Shown here in pieces: positions 8,414 through 16,546 of a DNA stretch of 64,000 nucleotides. The DNA comes from Planctomycetota bacterium (lineage in GTDB: Bacteria; Planctomycetota; UBA1135; UBA2386), in the NCBI GenBank assembly GCA_020638695.1, contig JACKIB010000001.1, positions 713,513 through 777,512 on the forward strand, read 5' to 3'. Below the pieces are notes generated by a model. The model was not told the DNA's origin. It made no database searches and saw nothing but the letters and a program-made list of their open reading frames with translations. Within the stretch, counting starts at the first letter, position 1. Each line of letters begins with the position of its first letter. A program made the translations under genes and the position numbers.

Positions 8414-9193
8414 ATGACCGATGCAGGACCCTGGCCCGGACGCTTCGTCTGGCACGACTTGATGACGACCGACGCCGCCAAGGCGCAGCAGTTCTACACG
8501 CAGTTGTTCGGCTGGCAGATCCACGAAGTGCCAATGCCAGGATTCACCTACCGGATGGTGATGTGCGGTTCAGGCCCGATCGGCGGCATCGTGCAGGAGG
8601 CCGCGATCCCGGTGTCCCATTGGATGCCGTACCTCGCGGTCGACGACGTCGACGCCACCGCCGAGCTGGTCAAGCAGCACGGTGGTTCGGTGTGCGTGCC
8701 GCCGAGCGACATTCCGCAAACCGGGCGGTTCGCGGTGGTCGGCGACCCGTGCGGGGCGACCTTCTCGATCTACAAGGGTCTGCCGTGCGCGCAGGGCTTC
8801 GACCCCGACGTGCCCGTGCCGGGCCGGGTTTGCTGGAACGAGACCTACGCCACCGATGACGACGCGGCGCAGGCGTTCTACACTGCGGTGTTCGGTTGGC
8901 AGCCGCAGTCCAAGGACATGGGCGAGGCGGGGATCTACCGCGTGCAGATGCTCGGCGACAAGCAGGCCGGCGGACTGATGAAGCACCCGATGCCGGGCGC
9001 GCCTTCGTGCTGGATGGTGTACTTCTTCACCGAAGACCTCGCCGCCTCGACCGCGCGGGCCAAGGAACTCGGCGCCACCGCGATGATGGAATGCCTGCCG
9101 ATCCCGGAGATCGGTCAGTTCTCGATGCTGACCGACCCGACCGGGGCGATGTTCGCGATGTTCCAGGCGAACGCGATGCCCGGAGCCTGCTAA
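8414..9193 (+). CDS. Two-domain VOC (glyoxalase/bleomycin-resistance fold) protein
   Basis: A 259-residue cytoplasmic protein with two VOC repeats, about residues 8-125 and 138-257. Each starts with a typical strand-helix unit: RFVWHDLMTTDAAKAQQFYTQLFGWQ and the matching RVCWNETYATDDDAAQAFYTAVFGWQ. Each ends in PxGAxFxxF/Y (DPCGATFSIYKG, DPTGAMFAMFQ). Close relatives are annotated only as VOC family or hydroxylase-like proteins. Metal ligand positions are partly conserved (H in the first strand of domain 1, E in the second repeat), but no substrate can be named. GGAG about ten bases upstream of ATG 8414 supports the start. Confidence 0.88.
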   Translation: MTDAGPWPGRFVWHDLMTTDAAKAQQFYTQLFGWQIHEVPMPGFTYRMVMCGSGPIGGIVQEAAIPVSHWMPYLAVDDVDATAELVKQHGGSVCVPPSDIPQTGRFAVVGDPCGATFSIYKGLPCAQGFDPDVPVPGRVCWNETYATDDDAAQAFYTAVFGWQPQSKDMGEAGIYRVQMLGDKQAGGLMKHPMPGAPSCWMVYFFTEDLAASTARAKELGATAMMECLPIPEIGQFSMLTDPTGAMFAMFQANAMPGAC

Positions 9194-9368
9194 CCCGGGC
9201 TATTCATGACCGAGCTGCTGCGATCGCGCAAGTTCGCTGCTGGCTGCGTCGAAACGTCAGAACCTGCTCCTCGACGGGGAGGCACCCCGCCTCCGGGCAG
9301 AACCTGCCGTTCTCCTTGCCAGCAACAACCTTGCACGATCTCGCGACGCTGCTCATGAATTGTCCGGG
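9194..9368. repeat. Interspersed repeat R1, copy 1 (MITE-like, 175 bp)
   Basis: About 90 % identical to the copy at 29313-29486. Ends are inverted repeats: CCCGGGCTATTCATGA (9194-9209) and TCATGAATTGTCCGGG (9353-9368). The centre carries two short hairpins, GGAGGC-ACCCC-GCCTCC and GGCAG-AAC-CTGCC. It fills the gap between the convergent VOC and propeller-protein genes and could double as a terminator. No target-site duplication is evident. Confidence 0.8.
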
Positions 9369-9444
9369 CCAAGTCGCGGGGCCGGCGGACAACCGGCACG
9401 CGGACCTTCTGCTCGGGTCGCCGGCCTTCTCCGCGGGCGCGAAG

Positions 9445-10752
9445 TCAGCTGCCGACCCGCAGCTCGAGCGCGTTGGTCAGTCCGCCGCCCCCGGAACACT
9501 GCACCCACACCTGCGCAGTCAGGTACACATCGCACAACCCCGGGTCGACCGGCACCGGCGCCGGCAGACGTAGGCCACCCGAGCACCCGCCACTGCCGCC
9601 GGTAGAGAACGAACCCAGCAGGATCGGCATCGATCCGGCAATCGGCGTGTGCACCAGGCCGCACAGCCCCGGCACGGGAATCCCCGGAACCAGCGCACGC
9701 CCGATCGACATGAACAGCGACGCGGTGGCGTTGGCCGGCGCGGCGGTCAGCGTCAACTCCAGCGCCGGGTTTCCGAGGATCAGGTCGCCCGCGACCTCGA
9801 GTGCCATCGCGTTGCAAGTCGCACAGCCGAGCACTGCGCAGCTGTTGCCGACCGAGTTGACGGTCGAGCGCGGGATGTACGTGAGGCTCGCCCACAGTTG
9901 ACGCGGCACGTTCAGCTTGCAGCACGGCGTCGACGCGTTGAGGTTCTTGGGCGCGGCGAGGTTCGACAGGTCCATGCGCAAGACCGCCGAACCCTCGGTG
10001 ACGAACAAGATCTTGGAACAGGCGTCGTAGGCCAACCCGCTCACCGCCGCATCGGCTCCCCCACACGGCACCAGCGAAGGCAGACCGAACGACGTCGCCT
10101 GACCGATGCACGCGATCGGCATCGGCACGTAGCTCACCGAGTTGACGATCCCCGACGACGTAGTGAGCGAGACGCTGTAGAAGATCAGATCACGCAGCTC
10201 GTCGTATGCGAGCCCGCGGGCGGTGCCCGGGGCACTCACTGTCGGCAGCGGAATCGCACAGGTGGTCGGCAGCACCTTCGGCGGGCACTGCGTCGTGTCG
10301 TAGAAGCGCAGCGCCATGCTGTTGCCACTCGAAGTCGGGAACACCTCGAGTTGGATCAGTTGCCGCTGCCGGTTGTTGTGCGCCAGTCCGGTGACCACGT
10401 TGTTGGTGCCGCCGGTCAGCGTCGCGGTGAAGCGACAGCTCTCGTTCCCCGACGCAATGTCCTTCAGCGTGATCGAACGCCCGTCACTGATCCACAGACC
10501 CTGACGCGCCGCGTCATACGCGGACCCGCCGCCGCCCTGGGTGGTCAGCGGCATCGAAAGCGTGCTGCCGATTCTGACCGCGGCGCCACAGCTCGCGATG
10601 TCCTGACGGTAGGCGAGTCCGGTGATGCTGACTGCGGGTCCCGAGGGACTCAGGTTGCCCGCCAGGCTGCCACCGTAGGCCGTCGACTGAGCCGCGACCG
10701 CGCCGCAGAGAACGAGAAACGAGACGAACGACGGAATCGAGGAGTAGCGCAT
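9445..10752 (-). CDS. Secreted propeller-like protein with C-terminal sorting-type module
   Basis: A 435-residue exported protein. The signal peptide is MRYSSIPSFVSFLVLCGAVAAQ (split here as MRYSSIPSFV then SFLVLCGAVAAQ). Residues about 30-300 contain spaced GLAY/GLAH/GLW units (GLAYRQD, GLWISDG, GLAHNNR, GLAYDEL, GLAYDAC), each followed by a predicted strand, as in beta-propeller proteins. Cys residues are frequent, suggesting disulfides. The last 130 residues (GCATCNAMALEVAGDLILGN to LELRVGS) match the shared C-terminal module described in the findings. Function unknown; the ATG at 10750-10752 is set by the signal peptide. An R1 repeat follows its 3' end. Confidence 0.82.
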   Translation of the reverse strand: MRYSSIPSFVSFLVLCGAVAAQSTAYGGSLAGNLSPSGPAVSITGLAYRQDIASCGAAVRIGSTLSMPLTTQGGGGSAYDAARQGLWISDGRSITLKDIASGNESCRFTATLTGGTNNVVTGLAHNNRQRQLIQLEVFPTSSGNSMALRFYDTTQCPPKVLPTTCAIPLPTVSAPGTARGLAYDELRDLIFYSVSLTTSSGIVNSVSYVPMPIACIGQATSFGLPSLVPCGGADAAVSGLAYDACSKILFVTEGSAVLRMDLSNLAAPKNLNASTPCCKLNVPRQLWASLTYIPRSTVNSVGNSCAVLGCATCNAMALEVAGDLILGNPALELTLTAAPANATASLFMSIGRALVPGIPVPGLCGLVHTPIAGSMPILLGSFSTGGSGGCSGGLRLPAPVPVDPGLCDVYLTAQVWVQCSGGGGLTNALELRVGS

Positions 10753-10883
10753 CGGCGGGGGTTCGACTGCGGCAGGGGAACGCGGTGAGGCTAATGCAGC
10801 GGAAGCGCTCTGCCCAGGGTGCCGGACGGACCGGGCACCGCCCCACGATCTCGACATCGCATCGGTCATGGACGACGCCGGGG

Positions 10884-10918
10884 CCATGCCGGCACGATCC
10901 GCGGCCCCAGCAGCTCAG
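10884..10918. repeat. Interspersed repeat R2, short copy (a)
   Basis: Thirty-five bases identical to the end of the fuller R2 copy at 11618-11788. Read on the minus strand it starts at the TGA stop of the first Uma2 gene (TGAGCTGCTGGGGCCGCGG). Confidence 0.75.
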
Positions 10919-11526
10919 AGCTCCTCGAACAGCTCGCCGACGCGGAAGCCGAACCCGGGGAGCACACGAGAGGAGAAGGTGGCGTCCGCGCCGAGTTCCT
11001 CGCCCACCGAACGGCGCTCCTCGCCCCGGAACACGGTGAGCACCCGGCGCTCGCTGTCGACCAGCACGTACTCCAGCACCCCGTTGCGCGCATAGACGCG
11101 CCGCTTCGGCCCCAGGTCGATCCGCGCCGTGCTCGGCGAGAGGATCTCGAAGACCAACTCGGGGACGACGCGCAAGAACTTCCGCGGCCGCGGCGCGGTG
11201 CCCCAGCGCGCCGCGGAGACGAACGACACATCCGGCTCGACGGTGTCCCCCGAGGGAAACTCGAAGCCCTGGCTGGACCCGAAGCTCCGGCCGAGACCAC
11301 GTCCATCGAGGAACGATTTCAGCCGAAAGACGATCTCCCCTTCGACCTCGCCGTGCGGCCACCCCGCGGGCGGCTCGCGGACGATGAAGCCATCGATCAA
11401 CTCGTAGTGACACAGGTCCCCCGGCGGGACGCTCGCCGCGAAGCCCGCGAAATCCTCCTGGGTGAACTGCTCACAGGACCGGTAGACGATGTCGTGCACA
11501 TCCAAAGGGGAACGGGAGCCTCGCAT
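10915..11526 (-). CDS. Uma2 family protein, copy 1
   Basis: A 203-residue protein of the Uma2 family (PF05685 type), a PD-(D/E)XK restriction-endonuclease-like fold of unknown cellular role that is expanded in cyanobacteria and planctomycetes. Motifs: YELIDGFIVREPPAG with the catalytic-type Glu; HGEVEGEIVFRL; EPDVSFVS (the D of PD); PELVFEILSPSTARIDLGPKRRVY with the E-x-Lys-like end; and WxxD-like VLEYVLVDSERRVLTVF. Start ATG 11524-11526 matches the start of copy 2. It is about 95 % identical to the gene at 11786-12397 and lies in the same orientation, a recent tandem duplication. Base composition resembles neighbours. Confidence 0.88.
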   Translation of the reverse strand: MRGSRSPLDVHDIVYRSCEQFTQEDFAGFAASVPPGDLCHYELIDGFIVREPPAGWPHGEVEGEIVFRLKSFLDGRGLGRSFGSSQGFEFPSGDTVEPDVSFVSAARWGTAPRPRKFLRVVPELVFEILSPSTARIDLGPKRRVYARNGVLEYVLVDSERRVLTVFRGEERRSVGEELGADATFSSRVLPGFGFRVGELFEEL

Positions 11527-11617
11527 CGTGCGAGGAATGCTAGCGGATCTGCCCGAGTCGCGATCGAGCCGACGGACGCAGTGACGCCTGGACATGGGCC
11601 ACGCCGAGTGGCCTATC

Positions 11618-11788
11618 GCGGCCAAGGCCGCACACAAGGCCTTGGGTGAGCGCGGCGCCATGAGGCCTCAGCCGCTTGCTCGTCAGAGCTTCCGGGGCCG
11701 CTGCCTACTGGAGAAACAGCCGCCCAGTTGTCTTGGAAGGCACCGGAGGTCTTCGCGTGCCGGCACGATCCGCGGCCCCAGCAGCTCA
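11618..11788. repeat. Interspersed repeat R2, full copy (b)
   Basis: Runs from the palindrome GCGGCCAAGGCCGC (11618-11631) to the stop codon of the second Uma2 gene. Compared with copy c (23402-23587) it keeps the order: paired palindromes, GCCATGAGGCCT, CCGCTTGC, GGAGAAACAG, TCTTGGAAGG, CCGGCACGATCCG. It separates the two duplicated Uma2 genes. Confidence 0.8.
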
Positions 11789-12397
11789 GAGCTCCTCGAA
11801 CAGCTCGCCGACGCGGAAGCCGAACCCGGGGAGCACACGAGAGGAGAAGGTGGCGTCCGCGCCGAGTTCCTCGCCCACCGAACGGCGCTCCTCGCCCCGG
11901 AACACGGTGAGCACCCGGCGCTCGCTGTCGACCAGCACGTACTCCAGCACCCCGTTGCGCGCATAGACGCGCCGCTTCGGCCCCAGGTCGATCCGCGCCG
12001 TGCTCGGCGAGAGGATCTCGAAGACCAACTCGGGGACGACGCGCAGGAACTTCCGCGGCCGCGGCGCGGTGCCCCAGCGCGCCGCGGAGACGAACGACAC
12101 ATCCGGCTCGACGGTGTCCCCCGAGGGAAACTCGAAGCCTTGGCTGGACCCAAAGCTCCGGCCGAGACCACGCCCCCTGAGGAACGACTTCAGCCGAAAG
12201 CCGATCTCCTCCTCGACCTCGCCGTGCGGCCACCCCGCGGGCGGCTCGCGGACGATGAAGCCATCGATCAACTCGTAGTGGCACAGGTCACCCGGCGGAA
12301 CGCTCGCCGCGAAGCCCGCGAAATCCTCCTGGGTGAACCGCTCACAGGATCGGTAGACGATGTCGTGCACATCCAGAGGGAAACGCGAGCGTTGCAT
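11786..12397 (-). CDS. Uma2 family protein, copy 2
   Basis: A 203-residue paralogue of the gene at 10915-11526, differing at only about ten positions, chiefly MQRSRF for MRGSRS at the start and EEEIGFRLKSFLRGRG for EGEIVFRLKSFLDGRG. All family motifs are intact, including YELIDGF, EPDVSF and ELVFEILSPST. The two genes are offset by exactly 871 bases, and the similarity extends past both starts (GAATGxTAGCGGATCTGCCCGA) and into the R2 sequence after both stops. The duplicated unit therefore included flanking DNA. This copy is probably the parent, because it carries the full R2 (inference). Confidence 0.88.
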   Translation of the reverse strand: MQRSRFPLDVHDIVYRSCERFTQEDFAGFAASVPPGDLCHYELIDGFIVREPPAGWPHGEVEEEIGFRLKSFLRGRGLGRSFGSSQGFEFPSGDTVEPDVSFVSAARWGTAPRPRKFLRVVPELVFEILSPSTARIDLGPKRRVYARNGVLEYVLVDSERRVLTVFRGEERRSVGEELGADATFSSRVLPGFGFRVGELFEEL

Positions 12398-12553
12398 CGT
12401 GCGGGAATGTTAGCGGATCTGCCCGATCGCGACCGGGCCGACGGACGCGGCGACACGGCTGCCCCGCGCCGAGAAGCCGCAGACAACGCGCCCCCGCCCG
12501 GCACGCGCTCGCGCGGTCCCGCGGTGCCGCGACTCGGGTCGACCGGCATCGAT

Positions 12554-15500
12554 TCAGCGAACCGGACAACCAGCGTAGTGACGATGCGGTTGCAGCACCT
12601 CGTGCTTCATCACCACACTGTGCGGCGCCACGGTGCTGCCCTGGCCAATCTCGGCTCCGTAGAGCAACACCGCGCCACCGCGCACCGTCGAGCCTTCGCC
12701 CAGCCGCACGCGGCCGATCTTCAACACCCGATCCTCGAAGCTGTGCGCCTGGAACAGCCCTTCGAAGGTCGCGCCATCGGCGAACTCCAGCATGTCCGGG
12801 TCGACGACCTGGGCAAAACCTCCGCCGAGGAGCACGCGCCGACCGATACGCATTCCCATGGCACGCAGGTAGAACGTCAGCCACAGGGTCCCGGCCAGTC
12901 GATCGAGCAACCCGCGGGCGAGGAACCCCCACGCGACGTAGAGGAAGTCCCACCGGCAACACCAGCTCGACCAGAGGCCGTGGCGCCCCGGTTGCACGCG
13001 GCCCAACAACAGCCACTTGAGTGCGAGCACCAACACGCACGGGGCAGCGACCGTCAGTGCGCCCGAGCCGACCACGCCGGCCCACCAGGACAGGCCGCGC
13101 GGCACGTCGTGCAGTGCTCCGACCACGGCGAGCCACCCGACCAGCACCCCGCTGCCGACCGCCGGCAGCGCGAAGCGAAGCAATTCCCAGGCGAGGCGGT
13201 GCAACCAACGCAGCGGCGAGGGTCGGTGGGTCAACGCGCGGTCGAGCTCGACCACCTCGCGGTGCGGTAGCTCGAACGGCGGGTGGCCGAACCACGACGA
13301 AGCGGAGCGCAGACTTCGTGGTTCCGCCGGCGTGCAGATGCCGAGCAGGAGGTCGTCCGGCAGAACCGCGCCGGGGGGCACCACCACGTGGTTGCCGAAG
13401 AAGGTTCCAGTGCCGATCTCGGTGTGGGCCGTGGTCACGGTGCCGCGATCGATCCACGGACCGGCGAGGTAGATTCCGTCGGCGAAGAAGCACTCGGCGC
13501 CGACCGTGACGTTTTCCGGCAACACATCGACGATGGTGCTGATCTCACAGCCGCGGCCGATGCGCATTCCGGCGCCGCGCAGCCACACGGGCCACAGCAG
13601 ACTCCCGGATAGCCAGGTGCCGGCGCCCGTCACCAGGTCGGTGCGCAGCCACACCCCAACGTAGCGCGGGTCGAACCGACCGATACTCCCATCGGGCACC
13701 GCGGGGATGGCCCACAGCAGCAGCGCGCGCATCACCAAGCTGGCGAGCAATCCGAGCACCGACAACCCGAGCAGCGCGGCGACGAACCGCCAGTCGATGC
13801 CAGGGTCGCTCCACCACGCGAGCAGCTCCGGATCGCCGAGTTCGGCGAGCCACACCGCCGCCGACACGAACCCAAAGAACGGCAGCGCGAGCAGCACCGA
13901 AACCCCGGTCTGCGCGGCCATCAAGCGCAGGCCGAACGCGTGTTCCCCCAGTTCTCGTTCGTGGTCGACCACGGGTGCCGCAGGCACCGCGTCGCGTGGC
14001 TGCGCCGGCACGCCGTCCCACCGCGCTCCTTGGGGAATCCGCCCGCCGTCGCAAAGTGAAGACAGTGGCGTGAGTTGCGCACCGGCCCCGACCACGGTGT
14101 CGCCACCGACTCCCGAGCGCACTCCGAGAGTGGCTCGGTCCTCGATCCGCACCGGCGCGCAGTGCACACGCCCGGCCGCGAGGTGCACCAACCCGACTCG
14201 AACTTCCTGCCCGAGCGTCACGTCGTCGCCGATCTCCAGCAGGTCCCAGCCACCCGACAGCAGCTCGACGCCGCGGTGGATGTGCACACGCCGACCGACC
14301 CGCGCGCCCAGGGCGCGCAGCACACTCGCCTGCCACGGCGTGCCGGCGAGCCGCCGCCATGGCACGAGGCGCACGGTGCGCAGCACGATCCAATGGCGCA
14401 GGTAGAACCAACCCCACGCCGGGTGTGATCCCGGCCGGTAGCGGCCGATCAGCAACCGCTTGGTCGCCACCGCCAGGGCCACCGAAGCGACCGCGCGGAG
14501 CGGCATCAGCAGCGGGCCGAGGAACGGCAACAGGAGCAACGCACCCACTGCACCGAGCTGCTCCACCGACCAAGGCAGCACGTCGAACGCCAGCAGGTAG
14601 CCGAGCGGTGCCACCCACGACAACCCGAACAGCAGCCACAATCCCTGCGCCACCGTGCACAGCACCGGCCGCGCGCCGGGAACCGAACCGGGCGAGTCCT
14701 CGGGATCGGGCAGCGCACCTTCCGCCGCCCCACCGTGCCGTGCGCGTGCCGCGAGGCGTTCCACGGTGCGGAGCTCGTACACCTCGCGCACGGCGAGCCG
14801 CGCGGTGTCCGGCGTGGTGCGCAGCGCGGAGATCAACTCCGCGGCGCGCAGCGAGGTGCCGCCGAGGGAGAAGAAGTCCTCGTCCCGCCCCACCTGAGGA
14901 AGCTCCAACGCGCTCGCCATCGCGGCGGCGATGCGCCGTTCGATCGGATCCGCCAGCGGTGCACCTGGCGAGGCAGGCGCGACCGCACTGCGCGCGGCGG
15001 CGGCGCGTTCGAGCTCGGCTGCCAGCGCGCGGCGGTCCAGCTTGCCGCCCACCGTGGTCGGCAGCGCCGCCACGAGCACCAGGCGTGCCGGCACCATCGG
15101 CTCCGGCAGCTCGGCGCGCAACCGGGTGCGCGTCGCTTCGGGGTCGAACGACTCGGCCGGCGCGACTCCGTTCGACACCACGCAACCGACCAGTTGCTCG
15201 CGCCCGACACTACCGACCAGCACGCAGCCAGCGGCACGTACTCCGGGTACTGCCGCGAGCGCTGCCTCGATCGCTTCCAGCTCGATGCGGTGCCCACGCA
15301 CTTTGACCTGGGCATCGAGCCGTCCCTGGTACAGCAGGGTGCCGTCGACCTGGCGCACCACGGAATCGCCAGTGCGGTAGAGCCGACCCAGGTGTGGGTG
15401 CACGGGAAAGCGCTCGGCGGTCAGCTCCGGCAGTCCCAGGTAGCCACGCGCCAGACCGACACCGGACAGGCACAGCTCGCCAGGCACACCGTCGGCCACC

Positions 15501-16540
15501 GGGTGGAGTTCCGGATCGAGTACCAGCGCGTTGCGCCCGGGGATCGGCACCCCGATGGTCACCGGAACACCGGGATGCAGCCGCGTGCGGGTCGCAGTGA
15601 CCGTGCACTCGGTCGGCCCGTAGCCGTTCTCCAACCAGATGCCCTGCCCCCAGCGCGCCACCAGCTCGGGCGCGATCGCCTCGCCGCCGGCGTACACCAG
15701 CCGCAGATCCGGCAGCGCGGCGTGCGGCGCCACACAGCCGGTGGCGCGCAGCAGGGTCGGCGTCGGCATCAGCACGGTGACGCGTTCTCGGCGCAGGAAC
15801 TCGATCAAGTCCGGGCCGGAGCGCACCACCTCGTCGTCCATCACCACGCAGGTCGCTCCGCTCGCGAACGCACACCAGACTTCTTCCAACGACGAGTCGA
15901 ATGCGTGCGACGAGCCCTGCGCGATGCGGTCGCCGGGCGCCAGACCGAAGTAGCCGAGGTCCTGCGAGATCAGGTCGACGATGCCCGAATGCTCGAGCAA
16001 CACTCCCTTGGGCTGCCCGCTGGTGCCCGAAGTGTAGATGACGTAGGCGAGACTTCGCGGGGTGAGCCAGGGCGGGCGTGGCGAAACGACCGGAGCAGAC
16101 GGCAGCGCCGCGACATCGAGCAGAGGGATCCCGATGCCGGCCAGGCGCGCTGCACCTGCCTCGTCGGTCACCACCGCGACGGCTCCCGAGTCGGCGAGGA
16201 CGAACCGGAGGTGTGAATCCGGGAACAATGGGTCCGGGCAGACGAACGCCGCGCCGCACCGCAGCACCCCGATCTGCGCCGCGAACAATGCGGGGTCGTG
16301 CCGCGCCAACAATACCGCGACGACGCATTCTCCCGTCACGTGCTGCTCGACGGCCCCGCGCACTCGTGCGGCCTGCGCCTCGAGCTCCGCGTAGGTCCAC
16401 TCCACGCGTGCGGGTCGCTGCGGGCCGGGCGGGATGTCGAGCGCGATCCGCTGCGGGTGCGCGCGCACCGCTGCCGTGAGCAGCTCGTGCAGACAGCTCG
16501 GACGTGCGGCAGCCTCAGTGGCGGTCGGGTCGGCGTTCAT
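12554..16540 (-). CDS. Pls/PosA-type NRPS-like membrane synthetase
   Basis: A 1328-residue single-module protein of the family that includes epsilon-poly-L-lysine synthase and other NRPS-terminal-domain proteins. Residues about 1-510 are an adenylation domain: core A3 YTSGTSGQPKG (169-179), Asp 215 in HAFDSSLEE where amino-acid-activating enzymes hold the amino group, A5 NGYGPTE (305-311), A8 near 405-425 and the A10 Lys in GGKLDRR (500). A carrier domain follows with LGGTS (559-563), Ser 563 being the phosphopantetheine site. From about 630 on, hydrophobic helix blocks alternate with left-handed beta-helix (hexapeptide acyltransferase-like) segments. It would activate an amino acid and build an amide or isopeptide polymer at the membrane (inference). 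It starts 6 bases after the kinase gene. Confidence 0.9.
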   Translation of the reverse strand: MNADPTATEAAARPSCLHELLTAAVRAHPQRIALDIPPGPQRPARVEWTYAELEAQAARVRGAVEQHVTGECVVAVLLARHDPALFAAQIGVLRCGAAFVCPDPLFPDSHLRFVLADSGAVAVVTDEAGAARLAGIGIPLLDVAALPSAPVVSPRPPWLTPRSLAYVIYTSGTSGQPKGVLLEHSGIVDLISQDLGYFGLAPGDRIAQGSSHAFDSSLEEVWCAFASGATCVVMDDEVVRSGPDLIEFLRRERVTVLMPTPTLLRATGCVAPHAALPDLRLVYAGGEAIAPELVARWGQGIWLENGYGPTECTVTATRTRLHPGVPVTIGVPIPGRNALVLDPELHPVADGVPGELCLSGVGLARGYLGLPELTAERFPVHPHLGRLYRTGDSVVRQVDGTLLYQGRLDAQVKVRGHRIELEAIEAALAAVPGVRAAGCVLVGSVGREQLVGCVVSNGVAPAESFDPEATRTRLRAELPEPMVPARLVLVAALPTTVGGKLDRRALAAELERAAAARSAVAPASPGAPLADPIERRIAAAMASALELPQVGRDEDFFSLGGTSLRAAELISALRTTPDTARLAVREVYELRTVERLAARARHGGAAEGALPDPEDSPGSVPGARPVLCTVAQGLWLLFGLSWVAPLGYLLAFDVLPWSVEQLGAVGALLLLPFLGPLLMPLRAVASVALAVATKRLLIGRYRPGSHPAWGWFYLRHWIVLRTVRLVPWRRLAGTPWQASVLRALGARVGRRVHIHRGVELLSGGWDLLEIGDDVTLGQEVRVGLVHLAAGRVHCAPVRIEDRATLGVRSGVGGDTVVGAGAQLTPLSSLCDGGRIPQGARWDGVPAQPRDAVPAAPVVDHERELGEHAFGLRLMAAQTGVSVLLALPFFGFVSAAVWLAELGDPELLAWWSDPGIDWRFVAALLGLSVLGLLASLVMRALLLWAIPAVPDGSIGRFDPRYVGVWLRTDLVTGAGTWLSGSLLWPVWLRGAGMRIGRGCEISTIVDVLPENVTVGAECFFADGIYLAGPWIDRGTVTTAHTEIGTGTFFGNHVVVPPGAVLPDDLLLGICTPAEPRSLRSASSWFGHPPFELPHREVVELDRALTHRPSPLRWLHRLAWELLRFALPAVGSGVLVGWLAVVGALHDVPRGLSWWAGVVGSGALTVAAPCVLVLALKWLLLGRVQPGRHGLWSSWCCRWDFLYVAWGFLARGLLDRLAGTLWLTFYLRAMGMRIGRRVLLGGGFAQVVDPDMLEFADGATFEGLFQAHSFEDRVLKIGRVRLGEGSTVRGGAVLLYGAEIGQGSTVAPHSVVMKHEVLQPHRHYAGCPVR

Positions 16541-16546
16541 CGCTGC

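Noticed and set aside
9194..9368. R1 considered as an integron attC site or a CRISPR-associated repeat
   Set aside because: No core sites of the RYYYAAC/GTTRRRY type at the ends, no integrase or cassette array, and copies are dispersed rather than clustered.
11594..13270. Plus-strand open frame of over 500 codons through the second Uma2 gene and the synthetase end
   Set aside because: Shadow of two well-supported minus-strand genes and of R2 repeat DNA.
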